This document shows, piece after piece, positions 23,897 to 31,924 of a stretch of DNA of 64,000 bases. The stretch spans positions 62,001 to 126,000 of the forward strand of contig CAKUKU010000002.1 in assembly GCA_934663775.1 (NCBI GenBank). Reading direction: 5' to 3'. Source of the DNA: an uncultured Ellagibacter sp. GTDB lineage: Bacteria > Actinomycetota > Coriobacteriia > Coriobacteriales > Eggerthellaceae. The notes beneath the pieces were generated by a model. The model was not told the origin of the DNA, searched no databases, and saw only the letters and a list, made by a program, of their open reading frames with translations. The position numbers and the translations under genes are program-made. Each line of letters starts with the position of its first letter. Position 1 is the stretch's first letter.

Positions 23897-24241
23897 ATGT
23901 CATCTTTGATGCTTGAAGAATTGCCCGCTTGCCCGGTGGAGACCACGCTTGCGCTCATAGGCAACAAGTGGCAGGTGCTCATCTTGCGAGACCTGAGTCT
24001 GAACGGAACCATGCGGTTCAAGGAGCTGCAGCGTTCTATAGGGAAGATTTCGCAGAAAGTGCTCACGTCGAATCTCCGGGCGATGGAGGATGCCGGCATC
24101 GTGCATCGCGAGGTTTTCGCGGAGGTGCCCCCGCGCGTGGAGTATTCGCTCACCGAGACGGGCGCATCGCTCAAACCCGTGCTCGACGCCATGTGGGCGT
24201 GGGGTGAGCGCTACAAGGAAATGCTTCAAAAGAATCGATGA
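23897..24241 (+). CDS. HxlR-family winged-helix transcriptional regulator
   Basis: A 114-residue DNA-binding protein with the family signature CPVETTLALIGNKWQVLILRDL, followed by MRFKELQRSIGKISQKVLTSNLRAMEDAGIVHREV and the wing VPPRVEYSLTETG. Members act as dimers and often sense oxidants or electrophiles through the N-terminal Cys (here in PACPVE). The start at ATG 23897 is fixed by AAGGAGG 5 bases upstream; the in-frame GTG at 23882 overlaps that site. It is probably autoregulated and controls the divergent NAD(P)H oxidoreductase. Confidence 0.93.
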   Translation: MSSLMLEELPACPVETTLALIGNKWQVLILRDLSLNGTMRFKELQRSIGKISQKVLTSNLRAMEDAGIVHREVFAEVPPRVEYSLTETGASLKPVLDAMWAWGERYKEMLQKNR

Positions 24242-24275
24242 CGAACGGATGGAAAGGTTTGCGAGGGGGTAACCG

Positions 24276-24815
24276 ATGATGTTAGAAACCGAAAGATTGC
24301 TCTTGCGTCCTTGGAGGGAATCCGATGCGGAGGACCTCTATCGCTATGCCAGTGACCCGAAGGTGGGCCCCGTTGCAGGGTGGCCTGTTCATACGAGCGT
24401 CGAGAACAGCCGGGAGATCATCCGCGACGTCTTTTCCGCCGAGGAGACGTACGCAGTGTGCCTAAAAGAGGACAGGCGAGCTATCGGAAGCATCGGCCTC
24501 ATCCCGCCTGAGCAGACCCAGGTCGCCGCGCCGCCTACGGAGATGGAGATCGGCTTTTGGATCGGCGTCCCGTTCTGGGGCCGCGGCTACATCCCGGAGG
24601 CGGTTCGCGAAATTCAACGGCATGCTTTCGAGGACCTCGGCTGCACGGCGCTTTGGTGCGGCTACTACGACGGAAACGAGAAGTCGAAGCGCGTCCAGGA
24701 GAAGTGCGGGTTCACTTTCCATCATACCGAGGAAGGCGTCGATTGCCCTTTAGTCGGCGATGTGCGCACCGAACACTTCACATATCTGGGTCGAGAGGAA
24801 TGGAGTCTCCTATAG
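24276..24815 (+). CDS. GNAT acetyltransferase, RimJ/RimL type
   Basis: A 179-residue GNAT protein: TERLLLRPWRESDAEDLYRYASDP is the family start, MEIGFWIGVPFWGRGYIPEAVREI contains the acetyl-CoA pyrophosphate loop (WGRGY), and ALWCGYYDGNEKSKRVQEKCGF is motif B. It acetylates an amine, possibly a ribosomal protein N-terminus or a small molecule. GAGGGGG precedes the paired ATGATG start. It lies 34 bases after the HxlR gene and may be cotranscribed with it. Confidence 0.9.
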   Translation: MMLETERLLLRPWRESDAEDLYRYASDPKVGPVAGWPVHTSVENSREIIRDVFSAEETYAVCLKEDRRAIGSIGLIPPEQTQVAAPPTEMEIGFWIGVPFWGRGYIPEAVREIQRHAFEDLGCTALWCGYYDGNEKSKRVQEKCGFTFHHTEEGVDCPLVGDVRTEHFTYLGREEWSLL

Positions 24816-24819
24816 GCTC

Positions 24820-25056
24820 CTAACGCTCTTCGGGGGCATCGGGGTGCTCAGGCCACGGCGGCGGGTCCATCACCGTCATATCGAGGCGAAGAGTCTGCGC
24901 AATGAGCGTCGCAAGGAGTTTTCTCGTTGGTTTGACGTTTGCCCCTTGATTCGTCAAAACTGGGAAGCCAATTGCTGCCAAGCGTTGGCCAGGAGGTCTT
25001 CTAATGTCCCTCTTTTGAGACATAGGGTTGCCGAGCTCGTTGGTATTATTTTGCAT
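24820..25056 (-). CDS. Uncertain small ORF, possibly a gene fragment
   Basis: A 78-codon frame on the minus strand with chromosome-like codon choice in its second half (LLATLIAQTLRLDMTVMDPPP) and an acidic proline-rich end. No ribosome binding site is visible before ATG 25056 or the later ATG, and no family is recognised. It fills most of the gap between the acetyltransferase and the DUF4177-like gene. It may be the 3' remnant of a deleted gene. Confidence 0.3.
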   Translation of the reverse strand: MQNNTNELGNPMSQKRDIRRPPGQRLAAIGFPVLTNQGANVKPTRKLLATLIAQTLRLDMTVMDPPPWPEHPDAPEER

Positions 25057-25100
25057 GTAAAGACCAGCCTAGCTGGGGTTGACCAACGAAAGGAGCCGAC

Positions 25101-25373
25101 ATGGGATTCATGGACAACGTCATGGGCAGCTTTAACGACGAGGCTGGGAAAATCAACACGGGAACAGGCCAATATCGCGTTATGCAGGTCGTCCTGAGGG
25201 AGAAGTTCGTCGGCAAGGGATCTAAGAACTTCGCCGAAATCGAGGAGCTTTGCAACCAGCAGTACGCCGAAGGTTACCGCCTCCACACGTTCGCGCAGTC
25301 GACGGCGGGATCCACCGGCATCGGCGGCGGCGATCGAACCGTGTGCAACCTCGTGTTCGAGCGCATGAACTAA
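25101..25373 (+). CDS. Small DUF4177-like protein
   Basis: A 90-residue protein. The second half (VMQVVLREKFVGKGSKNFAEIEELCNQQYAEGYRLHTFAQS...VCNLVFERM) has the alternating strand-helix-strand layout of the DUF4177/DUF4177-like proteins (short sequences ending in a hydrophobic FERM strand). No role is known. AAAGGAG lies 7 bases before ATG 25101. It is monocistronic, followed by a very strong terminator. Confidence 0.65.
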   Translation: MGFMDNVMGSFNDEAGKINTGTGQYRVMQVVLREKFVGKGSKNFAEIEELCNQQYAEGYRLHTFAQSTAGSTGIGGGDRTVCNLVFERMN

Positions 25374-25417
25374 CGCGGGCACGCCGGGAAGCTTCGTGCC
25401 CCGCGCCCTCGCACGCA

Positions 25418-25471
25418 CAAACAAGATGCGCCCCCGAGCGTTCTCGCGCGCTCGGGGGCGCATCTTGTTTG
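25418..25471. terminator. Very strong hairpin terminator
   Basis: A 23-bp perfect stem CAAACAAGATGCGCCCCCG.. (25418-25440) pairs with 25449-25471, 8-base loop. The 3' arm ends in CTTGTTTG. It ends the DUF4177-like gene and separates it from the adenine deaminase leader. Confidence 0.8.
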
Positions 25472-25513
25472 CAGCGCGAACCGCAGCGACGCGTGGACTT
25501 GCAAGCGCAGGCG

Positions 25514-25522
25514 TGATATAGT
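25514..25522 (+). promoter_or_regulatory. Extended -10 promoter of the purine deaminase genes
   Basis: TGA-TATAGT (25514-25522) fits an extended -10 element, followed directly by the hairpin TTCGCCC (25522-25528) / GGGCGAA (25537-25543). Transcription from here would give a leader of about 240 bases before the start codon at 25769. Confidence 0.45.
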
Positions 25523-25694
25523 TCGCCCATGTCGTTGGGCGAAAAGGAGCGTCGAGGCAGTGCATTTCCCCTGCATAGCACCAGGAAAGGCTCACATGCC
25601 GGCCTCCGTGCCCCTCTATTCCCATGGGAAAACGGGGAAATCGCGCCATCTTCGTGCGGGGCTTCGAGCGACACGACATATTTCACTTGGCGAT

Positions 25695-25734
25695 AAGCGC
25701 GCAGGGCGAAAAGCTCTGTGCGCTTTTGCGTTTT
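25695..25734 (+). terminator. Terminator-like hairpin in the adenine deaminase leader
   Basis: AAGCGCGCAGGGC (25695-25707) pairs over all 13 positions, two of them G-U, with GCTCTGTGCGCTT (25713-25725). The loop is GAAAA, followed by TTTTGCGTTTT. It ends 34 bases before the adenine deaminase start and fits a riboswitch or attenuator expression platform. Confidence 0.6.
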
Positions 25735-25768
25735 AGAAGACGAGATCGGTTACGCGAAAGGAAAGCAG

Positions 25769-27538
25769 ATGGACAGGGAACTTCTGAGCGTTGCAGGTGG
25801 AACCAAGCCGGCCGACGTGGTCATCACGGGCGGTCGCATCGTCAACGTCTACACGGGCGAGATCTATGACGGCGGCGTGGCGATTAGCAACCAAACTATC
25901 GCGGCGGTCGGCGACGTCGACTACTGCATCGGCGAGGGCACGCGCACGATCGATGCCGAGGGCGCCTTCATCACCCCGGGCTTCATCGACGGGCATATCC
26001 ATCCGGAAAGCTCCGACCTTGCCATCCGCCCCTTCGCGGAAGCCGTGCTCAAGCATGGCACCACGTCCATCATGACCGACCTTCACGAAGTCGGCGTGGT
26101 GTCTGGTCTTCCCGGCATCGAGGCCGTGCTTGAGGAAAACGAGATCACCGACCTCAATCTGTACTTCGTCGTGCCATCGCACGTGCCCTTCTCGCCTGCG
26201 CTCGAGACGAGCGGAGGCAAGTTCAATCCTGAGATCATCCGCGAAGCGCTGAAGCGCCCCGACGCTGTGGGCATCTCCGAATGCGTCGGACCCTACGTTC
26301 TCGCCGAGCTGCCCGATCTGCTCGAATCGCTCGACGACGTCGCCTCGATGAAGGGCATGACCGCGCAAGGGCATCTCGTCGAGATGAAGGGCAAGGACCT
26401 CAACAAATGCGTCGCCGCCGGCATCTCCACCTGCCACGAGGGGCTTTCCGCCGAGGACATCATGGACCGCGCACGCGCGGGCGTCCATGCCATGCTGCGC
26501 GAGTCTTCCGCCGCTCGCACCCTCTCCGACCAGCTGAAATGCATCGTCGACAAGGACATCGACACCTCCATGATGAGCATCGTCACCGACGACTTGCATT
26601 GCTGCGATTTGGCGTCGACGGGGCATCTTGACCATCACCTGAAGCTCGCCCTCGAAGCTGGCGTGCCGTTCGCGAAGGCCATTCAGATGGTCACCATTAA
26701 CGCCGCGCGCGCCTTCGAGCTCACCGACATCGGAGCGCTCGCACCCGGAAAGCGCGCCGACGTGAACATCGTCTCGGGCGACACCGCCGAGGACTTCCAG
26801 GTCGTAAGCGTCTTCTCGCGCGGCAAGCAAGTCGTCGACCACGGCGAGCTGCTCGTCCACTACGAGAAGGCAACCCACGACCCCTGCCTGCTCAACACCA
26901 CGAAGCTCTTGAACCCCATCACGCCCGACAGCTTCAAGATCGCCGCCCCCGAAGGCGCCAAGCGCGTGAAGGTGACCTGCATGGACACGCTCCCGTGGAT
27001 CCCCGTCACGCAGCCGCGCGAGGTCGAGCTCGAGTGCAAGGACGGCTACGTGGCCTGCGACGTTTCCCAAGACGTCCTCTATATCGCGCAGGTCGAGCGC
27101 TACGGAATCAACGGCAATGTCGGCCGCGCGTTCATGGGCGGCTTCCACATGACGAGCGGCGCCATCGCCTCCTCGGTCGGTCATGACAACCACAACGTGA
27201 TCGTCATGGGCACGAACTTCGAGGACATGGCGGTCGCCGTGAACCACATAATCGAAATCGGCGGCGGGCAGTGCCTAGTCGACGGCGGGGAAGTCATCGA
27301 GTGCGTGGAATACCCCGTCTGCGGCCTGCTCACCGACCTCTCCTGCGAGGAGCTCGCCGCGCGGAAGAGCGCGCTCAACGCCGCCTGCGCCGAGCGCGGC
27401 TGTATCATTTCCATCCCGTTCATGTTCCTCTCCTTCATCTGCCTGGCGGCGCTGCCCGCGTACGCCATCACCGACCACGGCTTCATCAACGTGATGACGC
27501 TGCAGATCGAAGACCCCATCAAGGGCGTCGTGGAATAG
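25769..27538 (+). CDS. ade: Adenine deaminase
   Basis: 589 residues, the normal length for bacterial adenine deaminase (EC 3.5.4.2), which turns adenine into hypoxanthine and ammonia. The amidohydrolase metal motif is GFIDGHIHPESS (His76, His78, Glu80). Further family segments are THGTTSIMTDLHEVG-like HGTTSIMTDLHEVG, GHLVEMKGKDLN, VTDDLHCCDL and the C-terminal hydrophobic stretch ISIPFMFLSFICLAALP. ATG 25769 is preceded by AAAGGAAAG, whereas the longer frame start at 25718 lies in the terminator region. The guanine deaminase gene follows 8 bases later, so both probably form one operon controlled by the leader hairpin. Confidence 0.95.
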   Translation: MDRELLSVAGGTKPADVVITGGRIVNVYTGEIYDGGVAISNQTIAAVGDVDYCIGEGTRTIDAEGAFITPGFIDGHIHPESSDLAIRPFAEAVLKHGTTSIMTDLHEVGVVSGLPGIEAVLEENEITDLNLYFVVPSHVPFSPALETSGGKFNPEIIREALKRPDAVGISECVGPYVLAELPDLLESLDDVASMKGMTAQGHLVEMKGKDLNKCVAAGISTCHEGLSAEDIMDRARAGVHAMLRESSAARTLSDQLKCIVDKDIDTSMMSIVTDDLHCCDLASTGHLDHHLKLALEAGVPFAKAIQMVTINAARAFELTDIGALAPGKRADVNIVSGDTAEDFQVVSVFSRGKQVVDHGELLVHYEKATHDPCLLNTTKLLNPITPDSFKIAAPEGAKRVKVTCMDTLPWIPVTQPREVELECKDGYVACDVSQDVLYIAQVERYGINGNVGRAFMGGFHMTSGAIASSVGHDNHNVIVMGTNFEDMAVAVNHIIEIGGGQCLVDGGEVIECVEYPVCGLLTDLSCEELAARKSALNAACAERGCIISIPFMFLSFICLAALPAYAITDHGFINVMTLQIEDPIKGVVE

Positions 27539-27546
27539 GGCGCGCG

Positions 27547-28932
27547 ATGGAAAAGGCAACGCAACCGAGGGCGTTTTACGGGTCATTTTTCCACGCGCCC
27601 GAATACGGCAGCTTCGAGTACCTGGAGCGCGCCCTCATAGAAGTAGGAGAAGACGGCGCGATCGAACGCGTCATCGCGCATGACGACCCCGACCAAGCCG
27701 CGGCGCTCGCGAAGGCCCGCGAGGCCGGCACGCTCTACGAGCTGGGGGAGGGTAGATTCGGGCTGCCGGGTTTCGTGGACATCCATGTCCACTCGCCTCA
27801 GTGGCCGCAAGCGGCGCTCGCGCTCGACGAGCCGCTCTACCGGTGGCTTGATGAGCGCACCTTCCCCCTGGAATCGAAGTTCGCGGACGTTGACTTTGCG
27901 AAGGAGGTGTACACTGACCTGGTCGACCAGCTTCTTGCGCGAGGTTCGACCACAGCGGTGTACCTCGGCAGCGCGCATCTGGAGGCAACGGTGGCGCTCG
28001 CTGAAATCTGCGCCGAGCGCGGCCAGCGCGCACTCGTGGGCAAGACGGTGATGGACGACCCCCAGGCGAACCCGGATTACTATCGCGATGCATCGCCTGA
28101 GCAGGCGGTGCGCGACACCGAAACCCTCATCCGCGAGGTGGAGGCCATCGGGCGGAAAAGCCGCGCAGGCGCCTGGCCCGTCATCACGCCGCGCTTCATT
28201 CCCAGCTGCACTGACGAAGTGCTTCGTGGCCTGGGCAATCTGGCCGAAAGCACAGGTGCCTACGTGCAGACGCACTGCAACGAAGGCCAGTGGGAACACG
28301 ACGTCGTGCTCGAGCGCTTCGGCAAGACCGACCCGTACGCCCTGCGCGATTTCGGCCTGCTACGCGAGCACTCCATCATGGCGCATTGCCCCTACCTCAC
28401 CGAGGAGGAGGGCGAGATGTTCGCCGAGCTGGGCGTCGCCGTCGCCCATTGCCCGACGGCTAACTCGTACTTCTCGAGCGCCGTGGCCCCCGTCCAGCGC
28501 TTTCGCTCGCAGGGGATCCACGTGGGTCTCGGCACCGACATTTCAGGCGGCTACAGCCCGAGCATGTACGAGAACATCCGCCAGGCGGTGCTCGTGTCGC
28601 GCCTGCTCGAGACTGGCGTGAACGCGCAGCTCCCGCCCGAGGAGCGCGGCGGGCTTGGCGAGGGCACGCGGCTGTCCCTTGTGGAGTCGTTCTGGCTCGC
28701 CACCGCAGGCGGCGCCGAGGCGCTCGGCTTGCCGCTTGCGACCTTCGAACCGGGGCGCGCCTTCGACCTGCAGGTCATCGACGTGAAACGGCCCGATAGC
28801 GACCTTACGGGCTTCGGCGTGTTCGACGAGCCGATCGACCGGCTTGCCCGCATCCTCTACCTGTCCACGCCCGACAACGTACGTCAAGTGTTCTCGCAGG
28901 GCGTCCTCGTGCGCGATAAGGACGCGAGGTAG
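27547..28932 (+). CDS. guaD: Guanine deaminase
   Basis: A 461-residue amidohydrolase matching guanine deaminase (EC 3.5.4.3), which converts guanine to xanthine. Motifs: PGFVDIHVHSPQWPQA (His80, His82), YVQTHCNEGQWEH, HSIMAHCPYLTEEE, VAHCPTANSYFSS and LGTDISGGYSPSM with the catalytic aspartate. ATG 27547 lies 8 bases after the adenine deaminase stop with a weak AGGG site, so translational coupling is likely. Together the two enzymes feed free purine bases into hypoxanthine and xanthine and release ammonia. Confidence 0.95.
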   Translation: MEKATQPRAFYGSFFHAPEYGSFEYLERALIEVGEDGAIERVIAHDDPDQAAALAKAREAGTLYELGEGRFGLPGFVDIHVHSPQWPQAALALDEPLYRWLDERTFPLESKFADVDFAKEVYTDLVDQLLARGSTTAVYLGSAHLEATVALAEICAERGQRALVGKTVMDDPQANPDYYRDASPEQAVRDTETLIREVEAIGRKSRAGAWPVITPRFIPSCTDEVLRGLGNLAESTGAYVQTHCNEGQWEHDVVLERFGKTDPYALRDFGLLREHSIMAHCPYLTEEEGEMFAELGVAVAHCPTANSYFSSAVAPVQRFRSQGIHVGLGTDISGGYSPSMYENIRQAVLVSRLLETGVNAQLPPEERGGLGEGTRLSLVESFWLATAGGAEALGLPLATFEPGRAFDLQVIDVKRPDSDLTGFGVFDEPIDRLARILYLSTPDNVRQVFSQGVLVRDKDAR

Positions 28933-28967
28933 GGCGCACGTCTCGGCCGTTTGCGCACGGCCTGTGG

Positions 28968-28973
28968 TATCAT
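28968..28973 (+). promoter_or_regulatory. Likely extended -10 box (TGG-TATCAT) of ychF
   Basis: TATCAT at 28968-28973 with TGG immediately upstream, 71 bases before the ychF start. The same TATCAT hexamer with upstream TGn occurs before gatC and the lipoprotein gene at 51247. Confidence 0.45.
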
Positions 28974-28995
28974 GAATCGAACTGACTGCACACAC

Positions 28996-29024
28996 GCCGC
29001 CGCGAGTTTCGCGGCGGCGCTTTT
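28996..29024 (+). terminator. Hairpin with T-tract between ychF promoter and start
   Basis: A perfect 10-bp stem GCCGCCGCGA / TCGCGGCGGC (28996-29005 with 29009-29018), then GCTTTTGAG. It may end guaD transcripts. Because the probable ychF promoter lies upstream of it, it may also attenuate ychF. Confidence 0.6.
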
Positions 29025-29043
29025 GAGTGAGAAAGAAGCTTCC

Positions 29044-30108
29044 ATGTCGCTTTCCATCGGAATCGTCGGCTTGCCGAACGTCGGCAAGTCCACGCTGTTC
29101 ACCGCGCTCACGAACAAGGGCGGGCTGGCGGCGAACTATCCCTTCGCCACCATCGAGCCCAACGTGGGCATCGTCCCCGTGCCCGACGCGCGCCTCGACG
29201 CGCTTGCGGCGATCGACCATCCGGCCAAGATCGTTCCCGCAACGGTGGAGTTCGTCGACATCGCGGGCCTGGTGGAGGGCGCGAGCAAGGGCGAGGGCCT
29301 GGGCAACCAGTTCCTCGCGAACATCCGCGAGACCGACGCGATCTGCGAGGTCGTGCGCTTCTTCAGCGACCCCGACGTCGTGCATGTGAACGGCAAGGTC
29401 AACCCGACGTCCGACGTGGAGACGATCAAGACCGAGCTCATCCTGGCCGATATCGGCACGCTCGACAAGGCCATCCCGCGCCTGGAGAAAGAGGCCAAGC
29501 GCGACAAAGCCGGCGTGAAGAAGCTCGAGGTCGCCAAGAAGGTGCTCGAGGGCTTGAACGAAGGCCATCGCGCCCGCACGCTCGGCTTGGACGAGGACGA
29601 GCAGGCGGCGATCTACGACCTGCACCTGCTCACCATGAAGCCGATCCTCTACATCGCGAACGTCGACGAGGACGCGCTCGACGCCGATTTGGCCGAAATC
29701 GACGGATGCGCGCCGGTGCCCATTTCGGCGAAGGTGGAAGCAGACTTGGCCGAGCTCGACCCCGAGGAGGCGAAGGAGTACCTCGAGGCTATGGGGCTTT
29801 CCGAGTCGGGATTGGCACGCCTGGTCCGCGAGGCGTACAAGCTGCTCGGGCTGCAGAGCTACTTCACGAGTGGCGAGACCGAGACGCGCGCATGGACCAT
29901 TCCCATTGGAGCTAAGGCCCCGCAGGCTGCAGGCGTCATCCACTCCGATTTCGAGCGCGGCTTCATCAAGGCTGAAACCGCGAGCTTTACCGACTACGTG
30001 GAGCTCGGCGGAGAGGTAGGCTGCCGCAACGCCGGCAAGCTTCGCCAGGAAGGCAAGGAATACGTGGTGCAAGACGGCGACGTCATGCACTTCAAGTTCA
30101 ACGTATAA
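29044..30108 (+). CDS. ychF: Redox-regulated ATPase YchF (OLA1 family)
   Basis: A 354-residue Obg-related ATPase with G1 GLPNVGKST (9-17), PFATIEPNVG switch I, DIAGLVEGASKGEGLGNQFL switch II, a coiled-coil insert around 130-190 and the C-terminal TGS domain (SYFTSGETETRAWTIPIGAKAPQAAGVIHSDFERGFI). The usual NKxD is replaced by a NVDE-type motif (IANVDED), as in this ATP-preferring family. It associates with ribosomes and is linked to stress and peroxide responses. ATG 29044 follows GAAAGAAG. An intrinsic terminator lies just after the stop. Confidence 0.96.
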   Translation: MSLSIGIVGLPNVGKSTLFTALTNKGGLAANYPFATIEPNVGIVPVPDARLDALAAIDHPAKIVPATVEFVDIAGLVEGASKGEGLGNQFLANIRETDAICEVVRFFSDPDVVHVNGKVNPTSDVETIKTELILADIGTLDKAIPRLEKEAKRDKAGVKKLEVAKKVLEGLNEGHRARTLGLDEDEQAAIYDLHLLTMKPILYIANVDEDALDADLAEIDGCAPVPISAKVEADLAELDPEEAKEYLEAMGLSESGLARLVREAYKLLGLQSYFTSGETETRAWTIPIGAKAPQAAGVIHSDFERGFIKAETASFTDYVELGGEVGCRNAGKLRQEGKEYVVQDGDVMHFKFNV

Positions 30109-30114
30109 CAAGAT

Positions 30115-30138
30115 AGGGACGCGAAAGCGTCCCTTTTT
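30115..30138 (+). terminator. Intrinsic terminator after ychF
   Basis: AGGGACGC-GAAA-GCGTCCCT (30115-30134), a stable tetraloop hairpin followed by TTTT, 7 bases after the ychF stop. Confidence 0.92.
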
Positions 30139-30207
30139 GAAAGCGGGACGGTTGACGGGTAGAATCCGATTGACAGGCGCCACCAGCTACGAACCCCTGT
30201 CGGATCT

Positions 30208-30390
30208 TCTTCTCGAAAATCGGGGTGGCGTGGACAAAAATCGTCGGATTGTGAGCCATTCTGAGGCAGAAGAAGCTATCGGCCGACTCGCCGTGAGCAT
30301 TTTCGCAGGTCAGAAATTGCAGCGTGAAGTTTGCCGCCTACAACTCCTCACATATCGATCAATTTTGTCCACGGCTAGCCAAAATCGAGA
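30208..30390. repeat. Palindromic intergenic element, copy 1
   Basis: Terminal inverted repeats GTGGACAAAAATCG..TTGTGAG (30230-30255) and CTCACAT..ATTTTGTCCAC (30347-30372), with weaker pairing extending outwards over CTTCTCGAAAAT. A second copy lies at 62726-62920 in opposite orientation, sharing ends and parts of the interior (for example GGTCA-AAAT and CTCCTCACAT). It carries no transposase, so it is MITE-like. Read as protein, both copies start VDKN-RIVS and end LLTYR-LSTA, which explains a misleading ORF here. Confidence 0.75.
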
Positions 30391-30422
30391 AAGAACGCCC
30401 AATTCGTATTGGGTGTTCTTTC
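30389..30422. terminator. Hairpin at the edge of the repeat element
   Basis: GAAAGAACGCCCAAT (30389-30403) pairs with ATTGGGTGTTCTTTC (30408-30422), loop TCGT, one G-U pair. A long stable stem without a T-tract of its own. The rest of the gap to telA (30423-30696) shows only small GC-rich inverted repeats such as GGGCACG...CGTGCCC. Confidence 0.5.
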
Positions 30423-30696
30423 CTGCTATGCCATTCGACCGGTCGCAGAACACAAGCGTAAGCAGGCAATACCGGGCATTCGCTCCCGCGGGCATGCCCC
30501 TGTTGGCGTCGGCGGCATAGAGGATTTCGGCAATCGCACCTGCCGCCAACAAGCTTCCTATCGCAGGGGCACGGGCAATGCAAGTCGTTCGTGCCCGCTG
30601 TCAGCAAGCTTCTTGACGAAGAGACGCGGGTACACGTGTCGCCCGCGCCCTCGTGCATCCTTGCGTTACGCACCCGCGCCCCCGCGCATCCCGTCG

Positions 30697-31863
30697 CTAC
30701 ACGCGCGGGATCTCGAGCATCTTCTGCTTGAGCTCGGCTTCCATCTCGCGCATCGCCGCCTCGGCCTCGGCGCGCTTCTGGCGGCCTTCCGCCTGGATTT
30801 GCATAACCTCGTCGAAGGTCTTGATGAGCGTCTCGTTGGTGTTCTTGAGCGTCTCGATGTCGACGATGCCGCGCTCGGACTCGCGGGCAATCTCGACGGT
30901 CGAGGTGTGCAGCATCTCCGCGTTCTTCTTGAGCAGATCGTTCGTCATGTTCGTGACGGCGCTCTGCGCACGGGCTGCCTCGGCCTCGTTCGCAATGCCG
31001 AGCGCAAGCACCATCTGGCTTTTCCACAGCGGAATGGTGTTCACGATGGTGGTCTGGATCTTCTCGACGAGCGTGATCTCGTTGTTCTGCACGAGGCGAA
31101 TCTGCGGCGCCGTCTGCATGGCGATGGTGCGGGTGAGGTCCAAGTCGCCGAGCTTCTTCTCGAAGCGCGTGCACATGGCCTCGAGGTCCTGCGCGGCCTG
31201 GGCGTCCTCGGCGCGGCCGGTGGCGCGGGCATGCTCGACAAGCTCGACGAGCTCGCCTTCGCGAACCTGTGCGAGCTTCTTCTTGCCCGCGAGCAGATAC
31301 ATCGTGAGCTCCTTGAAGTACGTGAGGTTCAGCTCGTACATCTTGTCGAGCGTCGCCGCATCCTTCACGAGCGTCATCTGGTGGTCCTTCAGCTGGTCGA
31401 CGATCTTGTTCACGTTCGCCTCGGCCTTGTCGTAGCGCGTGCGAAGCGACTGCACCTTGTCGACGCCGCGCTTGAAGAAGCCGAACAGCCCCTTCTCCTC
31501 GGTGGCATTGAACCCGCGCAGCTCGTTGACGACGCCGGTGATAAGATCGCCCACCTCGCCCAGATCGTTCGTGCGCACCCGCTCGAGCGCCGACTCGGAG
31601 AAATCGGCCATCTTCTTCTGCGCGCCGGCGCCGTACTGCATGATGGCGGCCGAGTCGCGCACGTTGATCTGCTCGGAGAATGACTCGACCATCTTCTTCT
31701 CGTCATCGGAGAGCATGGAGTCGTCGAGCGCGAGGTCGCCTTCGCTTTTCGCCAGCTCCTCCACCGGCTTGGCGGAAAGAACAGGAGCGGGCGCATCGTC
31801 GAGCTCGGGTGTGAGCGTAAGCGTGAGCTCGGGCGTTGCCTTCGATTCGGTGCTGTTTTCCAT
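30697..31863 (-). CDS. TelA family protein (toxic anion resistance)
   Basis: A 388-residue soluble, mostly helical protein of the TelA/YaaN family. Conserved segments are FFKRGVDKVQSLRTRYDKAEANVNKIVDQLKDHQMTL-type helices, LTYFKELTMYLLAGKKKL, and MQTAPQIRLVQNNEITLVEKIQTTIVNTIPLWKSQM. Members are named for tellurite resistance but are thought to work in cell-envelope stress. The first 50 residues are acidic and variable. It is the second gene of a minus-strand pair with the XpaC-like gene, 61 bases apart, the usual partnership of this family. Confidence 0.93.
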   Translation of the reverse strand: MENSTESKATPELTLTLTPELDDAPAPVLSAKPVEELAKSEGDLALDDSMLSDDEKKMVESFSEQINVRDSAAIMQYGAGAQKKMADFSESALERVRTNDLGEVGDLITGVVNELRGFNATEEKGLFGFFKRGVDKVQSLRTRYDKAEANVNKIVDQLKDHQMTLVKDAATLDKMYELNLTYFKELTMYLLAGKKKLAQVREGELVELVEHARATGRAEDAQAAQDLEAMCTRFEKKLGDLDLTRTIAMQTAPQIRLVQNNEITLVEKIQTTIVNTIPLWKSQMVLALGIANEAEAARAQSAVTNMTNDLLKKNAEMLHTSTVEIARESERGIVDIETLKNTNETLIKTFDEVMQIQAEGRQKRAEAEAAMREMEAELKQKMLEIPRV

Positions 31864-31924
31864 GACGATACCTTTCTTTGGGTCCTAACGGACGCATGCT
31901 CGCCCGTTTTCGGTAGGGGTTTGG

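Noticed and set aside
25514..25768. Classical purine riboswitch upstream of adenine deaminase
   Set aside because: The conserved junction and loop sequences of the purine aptamer are not visible; only the leader and terminator are supported.
30137..30520. 127-codon ORF after ychF
   Set aside because: It lies within the palindromic element; the matching peptide in copy 2 on the other strand shows it is repeat sequence.
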